DNA of 64,000 nucleotides from Chryseobacterium pennae. Its GTDB lineage: Bacteria; Bacteroidota; Bacteroidia; Flavobacteriales; Weeksellaceae. Below are positions 1 through 8,416 of the stretch, one piece after another. Position 1 is the stretch's first letter. Every line of letters begins with the position of its first letter. The position numbers and the translations under genes are program-made. The notes beneath the pieces were generated by a model that saw only the letters and a list, made by a program, of their open reading frames with translations, was not told where the DNA came from and did not search any database. The DNA lies in assembly GCF_003385515.1 (NCBI RefSeq), contig NZ_QNVT01000024.1, forward strand, positions 34,631 through 98,630. The letters run 5' to 3'.

Positions 1-2
1 CT

Positions 3-209
3 TTTCTTTATTTTTATCTTCATAAGAAGGAAGATATAAATCCCAAAAGGCTTTTACGGCTGCTTTACTATTGTTTTGTCGAAGAATTTGATCTGAATAA
101 CAGAACGCTGCGGGTTGTTAGTGAAAATCAGCGGCTATGGGAGATAGACCTGTCAAAGCTATCCCTACGTTCTATGGTAGATTCCTTCAAAAATAATTAT
201 AAAAAGTAG
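3..209 (+). CDS. C-terminal fragment of an unknown protein
   Basis: An open frame enters the window from the left edge and runs 68 codons to a TAG at 207-209. The translation reads as ordinary protein (for example EEFDLNNRTLRVV and ENQRLWEIDLSKLS) with mixed codon use, unlike the AT-rich noncoding frames around it. The start and most of the gene lie outside the window, so no family can be named. It could still be a chance open frame, because 68 codons is short. Confidence 0.35.
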   Translation, partial: FLYFYLHKKEDINPKRLLRLLYYCFVEEFDLNNRTLRVVSENQRLWEIDLSKLSLRSMVDSFKNNYKK

Positions 210-259
210 AGATCCTTTGAATCTTTTTACACAGGCTTTGGAATCCTTAAACAATGCTT

Positions 260-963
260 CTATCTTTCGTCGTTCTTAGTTTGATTAAAAGTAATCATTT
301 CCAGTTTGTCTATATCTGTTATATAGGAATCAATAGAAAAGCATGTTATTTTTCCCTCATCTTCATACATATACCAGGTGGTTTCACTACCATATGGATT
401 AAAGGTAATAATTCCTTCCCAGTTTTCCCATTGTCCAAATGATTTATGCTTTAGATTACCATTTATAATCCTGGTTGCAAGCCTTAGTAATGTAGTATTT
501 TCTTTTGTCTCAAAAGTTAAAATAAGCTTATAGGCATTAATATTTTCTGAGACATATGTTTTTTGGTATTATAAAAATCACCTGAGAAATTAGATTTGTT
601 AGGATTAGGTTTTTCATAGAACAGAAATAAAGCCTGTTTCTTTCTTGCATTAGCCTGATAGCTTCCATATACCTGTGAGCCTGTTTCACAAGGAAGAACT
701 TCTGCATAATATTCATATCCCTTTTCTCCTTTCTCATTGATTCCTGTTGAAGAAAAGATAGATACAGGATTATCAGTAAGATAAGAATAACCTAAGGGAG
801 TATTTCTGTAATCATGGAAGGGGCTTCTGTAATCAGGAGAATTATCTTTGTTGATAATGGTGTTCGCAAAAGTATTGTTTCCAGTAAATCCTTGATTTAC
901 CTCTTCAAAGGAAAGTATTTTGAACTGGGATAAATCACCAAATTCGTCATCAAATTCTTCCAT
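260..963 (-). pseudogene. Hypothetical protein gene broken by a frameshift
   Basis: The ATG at 963 opens a frame that ends at 517 after 148 codons, but a second frame continues the same kind of sequence to a TAG at 260-262. The change of frame falls at a run of six A residues on the coding strand (plus-strand T at 559-564). One extra A would join ...FYNTKK to TYVSENINAYKLILTFET and give one 234-residue protein ending NQTKNDER. The protein is acidic, soluble and without a signal peptide, and I do not recognise its family. The lesion could be a real mutation, a phase-variable homopolymer or a sequencing error. Confidence 0.6.
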
Positions 964-1156
964 AAGCTTTGTTTTAGCAATTAATATTTTATTTTAATGT
1001 TTCTAAAAGCAAAGCTAAATCTTGACTACGCCAAAAGGTGACGTATTAAAAATACATTTTTATAATTTGATTTTTAATTGGACTGTCTGATGAGCTTTTC
1101 AGAATAAATTATTTTCTATTTTTAGAATTAAGTTCTTACTTTTGAAAACAGCATTT

Positions 1157-2251
1157 ATGAGAAGCATTTTATTTATTTTGATTTTTGTTATTTCCAGTCC
1201 ATATAAATTATATAGTCAAAAATTATCTTTTGATAAAGAAAATAGTAAGACAAGAAATAAACTTGAACAATTTCTAAAACAAAACAACGTGCCTGGTATG
1301 GCGGTAACAATTTCACATAAAGGAAGTATTATTTTTTCTGAAGGATTTGGATATACGGATCTCATTAATAAAACTAAAGTTGATCCTTCTAAAACCAAAT
1401 TTAGAATTGCAAGTATTACAAAAACGATTACAGCAGCGACGCTAGGGAAACTTGTAGAATTAGATTCAATTGATTTTGATAAGACGGCAAACTTTTATTT
1501 AGACAGTTTACCTAAAAAGAAATACGATTTTACGATTAGACAATTAGGAGGACATGTTTCGGGAATGATCAGAGATCCGAGCGAAGAGAAATTTAATAGC
1601 AGCTATTCTCGCAAAGATTTTTATCGTGTCTTTAGTTTGGATGAACTTGAATTTGAACCTTCAACTAAAATCCAATATAGTAACTATGGCTATAAACTGT
1701 TAGGTCTGATTGTGGAGGAAAAATGTGAAATGTCAATTGTTGAATGTCAAAAGAAATATGTAATAGATAAACTAGGCATAAAAAATACTTTACCTGATAG
1801 AGGTATTTACGATAGCAGTACTACAAAATTTCATTCCATATGTAACAAGCAGGTTGCTATCAGTCCACCTGCAAAATGTTCTTTTAAATATGCTGAAGGA
1901 TGTTATTTATCGACAAGCGAAGATCTGATAACTTTAGGGAATAGCTATTTATATTCTAATAGAATATTAAACAGGGAAACTTTAAAACAATTAATAAAAT
2001 CGCAACATTTAAAAAATGGCGATAAAACGAATTACGGGGTAGGATTTTTTTCTTCAACTGATTATTATGGAAATTATTATTACGGACATGAGGGAAGATA
2101 CGTGGGAGGGTTGAGTCTAATGTATATTTATCCCAAAGAGGAGCTTGTTGTGGTCTGCTTGATTAATTTAGACCTTATTGATAAAGACTTGAAAAGTTTT
2201 ATGCAGGAAATTTTATTTAGATATATTGATAAAATCCACAATAACAGTTGA
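1157..2251 (+). CDS. Secreted serine hydrolase, class C beta-lactamase/DD-peptidase family
   Basis: Penicillin-binding-protein-like hydrolase of the beta-lactamase (AmpC/Pab87) family, probably cutting peptides or esters in the periplasm. Visible motifs in order: an N-terminal signal peptide (about residues 1-21, ending LYSQ), the catalytic SxxK tetrad (SITK, near residue 86), the Y-x-N motif (YSN, near 174) and HEG near 315 in place of KTG. The length of 364 residues fits the family. I chose the ATG at 1157; an in-frame TTG at 1142 would add five residues before the signal peptide. The 3' end overlaps the convergent gene ending at 2213 by 39 bases. The substrate cannot be told from sequence; true beta-lactamase activity is unlikely to be its main role. 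Confidence 0.85.
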   Translation: MRSILFILIFVISSPYKLYSQKLSFDKENSKTRNKLEQFLKQNNVPGMAVTISHKGSIIFSEGFGYTDLINKTKVDPSKTKFRIASITKTITAATLGKLVELDSIDFDKTANFYLDSLPKKKYDFTIRQLGGHVSGMIRDPSEEKFNSSYSRKDFYRVFSLDELEFEPSTKIQYSNYGYKLLGLIVEEKCEMSIVECQKKYVIDKLGIKNTLPDRGIYDSSTTKFHSICNKQVAISPPAKCSFKYAEGCYLSTSEDLITLGNSYLYSNRILNRETLKQLIKSQHLKNGDKTNYGVGFFSSTDYYGNYYYGHEGRYVGGLSLMYIYPKEELVVVCLINLDLIDKDLKSFMQEILFRYIDKIHNNS

Positions 2252-3022
2252 TGCATAATAAATACAAGGTAATGTTGCAGAAAACACCAGAAAAAACCCT
2301 CTAATTTTTAGGGCAACACTATTAAATATATGAAATAGTGATGATAAAACTCCAAATACCAAACAATAGGTTGTTGATAGAAGAGCAATCACTGCCGAAA
2401 ATTGAAATATAATTGTCCCCCACGATAATAACTGGCAATAAAAAATGTTATTTGATAGTTTTAATAAGGTAGAACTTCCATAATATTCTGTTTTAAATAA
2501 TCCACTTAGTCCTTTACCATTTCTCCACATTGGAGAAATTATTTTATGATACGCAGCAAAAACGTAGGAAAAAGTAGAGATAACTCCAGTGTATAAAAGT
2601 GCAACACTTTTAATATTTAGATCATTAGTGATCCAAAAAATGGATAATGATAAAAATATTGTTATTGAAAATTTATCAGCAGCATTCATTAAAATAAAAT
2701 TCCTGTAGTAACTATAAATTTGTAAAATAAAAAGCAAGAAAAATATTTTCATGGAGCCGCTTGAAAGCAAAAATAAAACAACTAAAATCCGTAAATAAAT
2801 TGAGAATTTAAAAATAGAATCTACGAATAATTTAGTAATATATCTGCTTTTTATCCTATTTATCCTATAGTTTTTAGATAAAATATCAAATGAGAAAGGC
2901 ATTCCCTTTGTAAAATAAACGGAATTTCTCAACAAGGTAATTGAATCTATTATAACATATAAATAGATCAAGTATGTCGAAATTATAGCTATTTTATTTA
3001 TTAAAATCAATGTTAGATACAA
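2213..3022 (-). CDS. SdpB-like polytopic membrane protein (HTTM type), copy 2
   Basis: Integral membrane protein of 269 residues with about six hydrophobic segments. The central motif YHKIISPMWRNGKG is close to YNKIRSPIWRQGKA in the gene at 3484-4257 and matches the Y-K-x-x-P-x-W-x-x-G pattern of HTTM/vitamin-K-carboxylase-like proteins, the group that includes SdpB of Bacillus. SdpB acts with SdpA in maturing the SDP toxin. It is the last gene of a leftward operon and overlaps the SdpA-like gene upstream by 29 bases, so the two are probably translationally coupled. Assignment to the SdpB group rests on motif and gene pairing, not on an alignment search. It overlaps the convergent serine hydrolase gene. 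Confidence 0.6.
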   Translation of the reverse strand: MYLTLILINKIAIISTYLIYLYVIIDSITLLRNSVYFTKGMPFSFDILSKNYRINRIKSRYITKLFVDSIFKFSIYLRILVVLFLLSSGSMKIFFLLFILQIYSYYRNFILMNAADKFSITIFLSLSIFWITNDLNIKSVALLYTGVISTFSYVFAAYHKIISPMWRNGKGLSGLFKTEYYGSSTLLKLSNNIFYCQLLSWGTIIFQFSAVIALLSTTYCLVFGVLSSLFHIFNSVALKIRGFFLVFSATLPCIYYASTVIVDFINISK

Positions 3023-3503
3023 TTATATTTTTGAACTTATATTCACCATCAATTAAACCGACCTTTGAAATTATTAATTGTCTTGTTTTTATATTTGGGC
3101 TATTTTTATAATTTTTCACCAGGTTCTCAATAATCTCATAATAATAGCTACTCAAAATAACCCGATCGATTATGCCTTTTCGTTTCATTTGAGCAATATA
3201 AAAAACTGATTTTGATATTGAAGTGTAAATTTTATCATTGAAATTAAAGATACGCAGATAGTCGTTATTGTCGAAAATAATTTCTTCAAGTTCTGACGTC
3301 ATGTCATTGTAGTCTAGATCTCTGTAAAATAATTTATAATCAAAAGAAATAGGTCGGGGCGCGAATAATGACCAAATCATTAGAAGTCCAAAATAATCGT
3401 AGTCTAATATAAAGTGACATTTTTTGGAAACCTGAATTATTACATTCAAGAGAAATAGTAAGGAGAAAAAAATAATTAAAAGGTTATAAGTGGAAAACAA
3501 CAT
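2994..3503 (-). CDS. SdpA-like membrane-anchored protein, copy 2
   Basis: Small protein with one N-terminal membrane anchor followed by IWSLFAPRPISFDYKLFYRD, the W-x-x-F-x-P-x-P signature also seen in the gene at 4254-4748 (IWTLFSPRPMKNNYLLGYRN) and resembling the GWAFFTRSPR stretch of Bacillus SdpA. I chose the ATG at 3503, which gives 169 residues, because it puts about 42 residues before the signature as in the paralogue (40). An ATG at 3548 would overlap the upstream gene by 65 bases. It pairs with the SdpB-like gene that follows. The inferred role is a partner in processing or exporting an adjacent product; this is not shown. Confidence 0.55.
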   Translation of the reverse strand: MLFSTYNLLIIFFSLLFLLNVIIQVSKKCHFILDYDYFGLLMIWSLFAPRPISFDYKLFYRDLDYNDMTSELEEIIFDNNDYLRIFNFNDKIYTSISKSVFYIAQMKRKGIIDRVILSSYYYEIIENLVKNYKNSPNIKTRQLIISKVGLIDGEYKFKNIIVSNIDFNK

Positions 3504-4257
3504 AATAAACAATTGGGTAAGCAGAAATAAATGTCCAGAAAAAATCATTTAAATTTGATATTATAGCTAAAATCAGGTGAAAAATAATCCCAACAACAAG
3601 AAAGTAGATGTTTGTGAATTGGATACTGGCAAATAATGGAAAGGTTAACTGAAATAGTATTATTCCCCAACATAAAATTTTGTTTCCACGCCCTAAGTTA
3701 ATTACAAAGTTCTGGATGGCCCTATTGCCAAATAATTCACTATTTAATACATATACCATAGCTTTCCCTTGCCTCCATATCGGCGACCTTATTTTGTTAT
3801 AGCCAGTAAAAAAGTATGAAATATATAATTGACAAACTATAAAAAGACTCCCGATCATTAAAAAATGCCCCATAAGCGAAATAATTGATAGTCCAAATAA
3901 TATAATTGTTCTCATTTGATCTGCGCCAGAGAGAGCCAAAGTATTTCTTAGATTAAAAACTAGCTGCGTTAAAAAAACTAGAAATATTAAATTGTAGAAT
4001 TTATGTGGCATAAATAAGATTAGTAGGGATAAGGCTAATCTTAGCAATAAAATATAATAGAATCCTTTTTCATTTACTATGGGGAATAATACTTTCAGAA
4101 GCTTCGATACACTCTTATCCTGCTTATTGTTTACTAAAATATTTACGTTGAAAATTCCGGATTTTGAATAGTATTTTTGATAGTAAAAAAGTGAATGTAA
4201 AGTATCAAACAAAATTCCTATAGAAATTAGACACAAGCTGAGGTAATAAAGTTTCAT
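3484..4257 (-). CDS. SdpB-like polytopic membrane protein (HTTM type), copy 1
   Basis: Membrane protein of 257 residues, paralogous to the one at 2213-3022. Both share the order of membrane segments, a central LRNTLALSGADQM / YRNFILMNAADKF block and the YNKIRSPIWRQGKA motif typical of HTTM/SdpB-like proteins. It starts 4 bases inside the end of the SdpA-like gene upstream (4254-4748), a classic coupled pair. In Bacillus the SdpA-SdpB pair is needed to make active SDP from its precursor; here the nearby candidate substrates are the double-glycine proteins at 5611-6441 and 7028-8230 or the secreted protein at 4745-5614. That link is inference. Confidence 0.6.
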   Translation of the reverse strand: MKLYYLSLCLISIGILFDTLHSLFYYQKYYSKSGIFNVNILVNNKQDKSVSKLLKVLFPIVNEKGFYYILLLRLALSLLILFMPHKFYNLIFLVFLTQLVFNLRNTLALSGADQMRTIILFGLSIISLMGHFLMIGSLFIVCQLYISYFFTGYNKIRSPIWRQGKAMVYVLNSELFGNRAIQNFVINLGRGNKILCWGIILFQLTFPLFASIQFTNIYFLVVGIIFHLILAIISNLNDFFWTFISAYPIVYYVVFHL

Positions 4258-4748
4258 TGTCGCTTAATGTTCATAGTGAATATTATTTTGTCCCTTTTAT
4301 TGAGTGTCCAACCACTTCTTCTAAAATATATAATTTGTTTCATTACAATTTCCTTATTTATAGCCTCATTTTCTGACCATATGTGATTTCGAATCAATAA
4401 AAGAGAGGGCGAATAGGAAAATAGATTCGGATTAGATCTAAGCATTTGTTTTCTTAATCCAAGAATGAATTTGATGTCTCTGCGCTGTCCATACCAAAAA
4501 GTATAAAACCATTTGGGTGTAAAGTTGTTAATAAGGATTATTTCGGATGCGCTATTGTCTCCATACAAGTTTCTATATCCCAGTAAATAATTATTCTTCA
4601 TTGGTCTTGGGGAAAACAAAGTCCAAATTGGAATTAATGCAAATGGATCTATATCTCTTTTAAATCTATCTTTATTAATTTGTTTTAGTATGGTGCAAAT
4701 GATCCAGAAAATGCATATTAAAACAACAACAGAATATCCTAAAATCAA
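4254..4748 (-). CDS. SdpA-like membrane-anchored protein, copy 1
   Basis: A 164-residue protein with one N-terminal transmembrane helix (about residues 4-20) and a soluble remainder. The block IPIWTLFSPRPMKNNYLLGY begins near residue 40 and resembles the SdpA signature; the same block occurs in the paralogue at 2994-3503. The start codon overlaps the previous gene by 4 bases and the 3' end overlaps the SdpB-like gene by 4 bases, so the genes from 5614 down to 2213 look like one translational chain. Beyond the SdpA resemblance no catalytic residues can be recognised. Confidence 0.55.
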   Translation of the reverse strand: MILGYSVVVLICIFWIICTILKQINKDRFKRDIDPFALIPIWTLFSPRPMKNNYLLGYRNLYGDNSASEIILINNFTPKWFYTFWYGQRRDIKFILGLRKQMLRSNPNLFSYSPSLLLIRNHIWSENEAINKEIVMKQIIYFRRSGWTLNKRDKIIFTMNIKRQ

Positions 4749-5614
4749 TTGTATAAAATTTTTATTAAATAGTCATTAAACTTTTTTCCGTCTTTATTTT
4801 CTTTGAGATAACATTCGTAAAAATAATCTCTGTACATTTCACGTTTTATATCATAAGGTATAGTATAGTTGATATACTTAAATATTTGTTCATCTGTAAA
4901 AATTGATAATAGAAAATTAGTAATATCTATATTATACAAATAGATATGATATTTGTCTCTTGATATTACTTGTGGGAATTGTTTTATATCCTTCCAATCA
5001 TTTGTTAATATAAGAGCTCTTTGAAATTTATTTACATGAATGGCTTTTGACAAGTCCTCTAAGAACATATCTGCCGTTTTAATAGAATCCTGGGGAGATA
5101 GTACTTGGTAAGTAATATAGTCAGATCTAAGAAATTCTTTCGCTTCATTGAATATATCCTTAGATTCTACGACCTTGTACTTGGATATTTCCTCATTTAA
5201 GTTATCAATACTACCATACATAGCTGATAATGCATCCACTAATGAATATCTAATATTTTTATTGTCAAGTAAAATATTTTTTTTTGGCAAAAAAATGAAG
5301 TATTTGTCAAAGTCAGAAATAGGATAGATCAAGCTTAAATCAATAAGTGCTATGTCAGCTCCTTGATCTTTTAATCTGATACTATCAATAATTTTTATCT
5401 TGTCATTGATTGTTCTTTTTGATGTAGAATAACTTTTAACTTTATTATCCTTAATGTACTGAAGTAGCTTTTTTTCTTTTGAAATTCTAATAAAGTTATT
5501 TTCTATCTTCGTGCTCAACGAATCCTTTGTCACTTTGTACAGATTCAAATCATATACTTGAGATCTGTACAAAGTAAAAGATAGAAAAAATATTAATCTG
5601 AATATATTTATCAT
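4745..5614 (-). CDS. Secreted protein of unknown function in the GG-protein operon
   Basis: A 289-residue protein with an N-terminal signal peptide (about residues 1-18, hydrophobic then YRSQ) and a charged, mostly helical remainder. I do not recognise a family. It has no cysteines typical of a catalytic centre in the mature part except one near the C-terminus. It overlaps the start of the SdpA-like gene by 4 bases and follows the C39-like protease gene with a 4-base overlap. Because each GG-leader protease gene is followed directly by a secreted or lipoprotein-like gene (this one and 6453-7025), it could be the cognate inhibitor or immunity protein of the 5611-6441 product; that is a guess from position only. 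Confidence 0.6.
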   Translation of the reverse strand: MINIFRLIFFLSFTLYRSQVYDLNLYKVTKDSLSTKIENNFIRISKEKKLLQYIKDNKVKSYSTSKRTINDKIKIIDSIRLKDQGADIALIDLSLIYPISDFDKYFIFLPKKNILLDNKNIRYSLVDALSAMYGSIDNLNEEISKYKVVESKDIFNEAKEFLRSDYITYQVLSPQDSIKTADMFLEDLSKAIHVNKFQRALILTNDWKDIKQFPQVISRDKYHIYLYNIDITNFLLSIFTDEQIFKYINYTIPYDIKREMYRDYFYECYLKENKDGKKFNDYLIKILYN

Positions 5615-6441
5615 TTTAATCCTAGGATAGCATATAAGTCATTGAAGTTAATATGATCGTAAGGATAATATTCTATTTGTCCTGTTGCGCTATCTGCACA
5701 AATGAAAACGAAATTATTATTTGCATCATATTCATACCCTACAATTACAACCTGATGGTTATAGTTATTATTGTTAGGGTCATCATGAATCGAATCTACT
5801 CCTGCGAACACCGGATGGCCCTCACTTAAAGCATCGATAAGACCGTTGACATCGGATAATTTTTGATTTTCAAAAAATTCATTTACAAAGTTTTCGGTTG
5901 GTTGGCCAGAAGGAAGGCCATGCAGAAGAGTCTCATGTAATTGCTGAAGATTCAATTCATTTTGGACAAACTGCATACATTGATTATTGAACTGGTCAAT
6001 TTCTGTATTGTCATATTGATTGTCAAAAAATTTATATAAAAACTCTGCTGCTTCTAACCAACAATCTAATGCAGATTGAACATCCATATCAGGAAGTTCT
6101 TGTAATACATAATTATGATGCCCATCAGGTGTATCAGTATGAACCCCATCATGTCGCCCGTCAGCATCAGCATATCCGTCATCATAGTCATTATCATAGT
6201 AATAATCAAAATCTCCTTGGTCTTGATCATTGTCTCCATTACTACCACCTCCCACTAGAATAAAGTGTTGATTAGGATCGTAATCCATCGGTTGACCGTC
6301 ACTCCATGATGGATCATTGGGATTAATATCCGGCCCACCATCATAATCATTTCCACCGAGAATTATTTTAGTTTCATTTAGCTGAATAGGAGGGAGTTTC
6401 AGTTCAAGTTCTTTTAAATTTAATTTTCCTTTTTGTTTCAC
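5611..6441 (-). CDS. Double-glycine-leader protein with papain/C39-like domain
   Basis: A 276-residue cargo-like protein. Residues 1-30 form a leader ending in NETKIILGG, the type cut by PCAT exporters such as the one at 11243-13447. Residues 31-95 form an Asp/Asn/Gly-rich stalk almost identical to the one in the 7028-8230 product. The C-terminal part looks like a papain/C39-like cysteine peptidase: LDCWLEA puts a candidate nucleophile at C127, NHQVVIVGYE gives H229 and ICADSATG gives D250, in the expected Cys-His-Asp order. It probably leaves the cell through the adjacent type I system and acts outside. A non-catalytic role is possible because the spacing between C127 and H229 is short for a protease. 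Confidence 0.65.
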   Translation of the reverse strand: MKQKGKLNLKELELKLPPIQLNETKIILGGNDYDGGPDINPNDPSWSDGQPMDYDPNQHFILVGGGSNGDNDQDQGDFDYYYDNDYDDGYADADGRHDGVHTDTPDGHHNYVLQELPDMDVQSALDCWLEAAEFLYKFFDNQYDNTEIDQFNNQCMQFVQNELNLQQLHETLLHGLPSGQPTENFVNEFFENQKLSDVNGLIDALSEGHPVFAGVDSIHDDPNNNNYNHQVVIVGYEYDANNNFVFICADSATGQIEYYPYDHINFNDLYAILGLK

Positions 6442-6452
6442 TATTTGTATTT

Positions 6453-7025
6453 TTAGTTGTTGTGTCTATTCTTAAAAATTTCGTTTAACTTAAATTTTAA
6501 TGGGAGATCATTTCTTATGTTGTCGCGTTTTATGTATTTAATTTTATCAATTGGTATATCAAGTTCATTACTCAAATCTCTATTTTCAGAAATATCAAGA
6601 AACTTCATGTTGTCAACATAGCATGAGATACCTTTCAATTTATTATTATTAAGCTTTAAAGTATCTAAAGGGTAGTTCGAATCAAAATGATTGATTTCGT
6701 TATATGATAGATCTAGAAAATTTAGCTTATATGCTTTATCTCTCAGTGAAATATTCCCTTTTAGCTTATTATGAGAAAGGATTAACTTTTTAATTGTGTA
6801 AGGTAATTTTGAAAAATCTAATTTGTCAATCCGATTTTTAGATAAATTAACTTCTTCATATTTAGTATGCCGAAGGTCTGGTATCTGAATCAAATTCGAA
6901 TTAGATAAGTCTAATACAGAATTATTTATAGTCGCTTCAACCTCATAACGAACGGGTTTATTCTTACAAAATGTAAAAAATACTCCGCATATAATTGTTA
7001 TTGTTAAGATTTTAAGAATGCGCAT
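6453..7025 (-). CDS. Leucine-rich-repeat lipoprotein-like protein
   Basis: A 190-residue protein with a hydrophobic N-terminus ending FFTFCKNK, which suggests a lipoprotein cysteine near residue 20, although the lipobox is not ideal. The body contains about six short LRR units with the L-x-x-L-x-L-x-x-N-x-L pattern (for example LILSHNKLKG, FLDLSYNEI, LKLNNNKLKG). LRRs usually bind proteins. The gene lies between the two GG-leader protease-like genes, 2 bases after the zincin gene and 11 bases before the C39-like gene, so it could be a surface partner or inhibitor of one of them. This role is inferred. Confidence 0.65.
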   Translation of the reverse strand: MRILKILTITIICGVFFTFCKNKPVRYEVEATINNSVLDLSNSNLIQIPDLRHTKYEEVNLSKNRIDKLDFSKLPYTIKKLILSHNKLKGNISLRDKAYKLNFLDLSYNEINHFDSNYPLDTLKLNNNKLKGISCYVDNMKFLDISENRDLSNELDIPIDKIKYIKRDNIRNDLPLKFKLNEIFKNRHNN

Positions 7026-7027
7026 TA

Positions 7028-8230
7028 CTAAAACCCTTTATCGATAAATGCTCCCCAAGTGCCCATAATATCACTCAATTGATGTTGCAAATCATTATAA
7101 TATGCCATCCATTCACTTTGTGTAGGCCAGCTATCAGGTACATTTGGATCGGTAGAATGAGCTTCTTGCCATGCAAAATCAGCAGTCTGTCTTAAATTGT
7201 CAACTGTATGTTGCAGATCATGCATGTCCTGAGTAAATTCATTAACAATATTGTTGATTGTATCTGAATAATGTTCAATCATATATGCGTGTTCTAAAGC
7301 AGCAGCTTGGTCAGCATTTCTCCATGAATATGTCCCATCTCCGTTATCAACAATATAAATACTTATGAAGTCTGCTGGGTAATTGTTCTGAACCATGTAA
7401 TCATGAGTGCCTTGGATCGTATGATCGTTACTCCATGCTTTTTCAAACATACTACTTATCACCGTATGTACAACTTCATGTGCTATTGTGTATGTAAAAT
7501 CCTGTAGAGTATTGAATCCTGTTGTATCAACACCATCAGAGCTATTTAGTGGGCCTGAAATACCAGCAATATCAGCATTCCAATGTCCATTAGCATCAAA
7601 TGCGAAAGAATTTAGACTAATAGTTATGTGATTATTTCCAGGTGCATAATTTGTTTGTCCCCAAACATAATTATTTGGATTATTATCTGTGTTATATTGG
7701 CTTCCGAAATCCATCGGTTTAGTATCAAAAGAAACTGTGATGCCATTATTCATAGCTTGCGTTAGCAGTGTGCCTAATTCACTATTTGACATTAATAACG
7801 CTTGGATATCTCCTACAGAGTTGCTGTTTCCAATTTGAGAAAAATCAATATTTTGTAAAACTTGACTATTTAAACCATCATGTAATGCTGGAGAGGGATT
7901 AAATGATGAAGAAGGAGGAATACCGTTAGAGAAATCTATACCATTACCCCCTCCATCTGGGTATCCGTCATCGTAGTCATTATCATAATAATAATCAAAA
8001 TCCCCCTGATCTTGATCGTTGTCACCATTATTTCCACTTCCAACAAGGATAAAGTGTTCATTTGGGTCATAATCCATTGGCTGACCGTCACTCCATGATG
8101 GATCATTTGGGTTAATATCTGGACCTCCATCATAATCATTACCCCCAAGGATAATTTTAGTCTCATTCAATGAAATTGGAGGAAGTTGAAGTTCTAATTC
8201 TTTCAAGTTTAATTTTCTTTTCTGTTTCAT
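7028..8230 (-). CDS. Double-glycine-leader protein with zincin-like domain
   Basis: A 400-residue protein, first gene of the leftward operon. Residues 1-30 form the leader (NETKIILGG) and 31-95 the Asp-rich stalk, differing at only about eight positions from the 5611-6441 product. After a variable segment, residues 247-260 carry TIAHEVVHTVISS, an HExxH zinc-binding motif at 251-255; candidate third ligands are the histidine of QGTHDYM or those of LEHAYMIEHYSD. This suggests a secreted metallopeptidase. Identical leaders on different catalytic domains resemble the modular layout of polymorphic toxins. Export by the nearby PCAT-HlyD-TolC set is the natural reading; activity and target are unknown. 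Confidence 0.7.
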   Translation of the reverse strand: MKQKRKLNLKELELQLPPISLNETKIILGGNDYDGGPDINPNDPSWSDGQPMDYDPNEHFILVGSGNNGDNDQDQGDFDYYYDNDYDDGYPDGGGNGIDFSNGIPPSSSFNPSPALHDGLNSQVLQNIDFSQIGNSNSVGDIQALLMSNSELGTLLTQAMNNGITVSFDTKPMDFGSQYNTDNNPNNYVWGQTNYAPGNNHITISLNSFAFDANGHWNADIAGISGPLNSSDGVDTTGFNTLQDFTYTIAHEVVHTVISSMFEKAWSNDHTIQGTHDYMVQNNYPADFISIYIVDNGDGTYSWRNADQAAALEHAYMIEHYSDTINNIVNEFTQDMHDLQHTVDNLRQTADFAWQEAHSTDPNVPDSWPTQSEWMAYYNDLQHQLSDIMGTWGAFIDKGF

Positions 8231-8416
8231 AATGTTTATTTTTAATTTTTATAACTAGGCTTACGGTGTCTTAGTCAAGCTTCATATTACCTTGAAACTT
8301 GACATATAAAAAAGAATTTGGATAAGCTAGTTTATCAGTGTGAATTTGAAGTAAATCATTTCATTTGTGTTTGAATTATTAATACGAAAATATGAAAATA
8401 ATCAAAATTAACAAAT

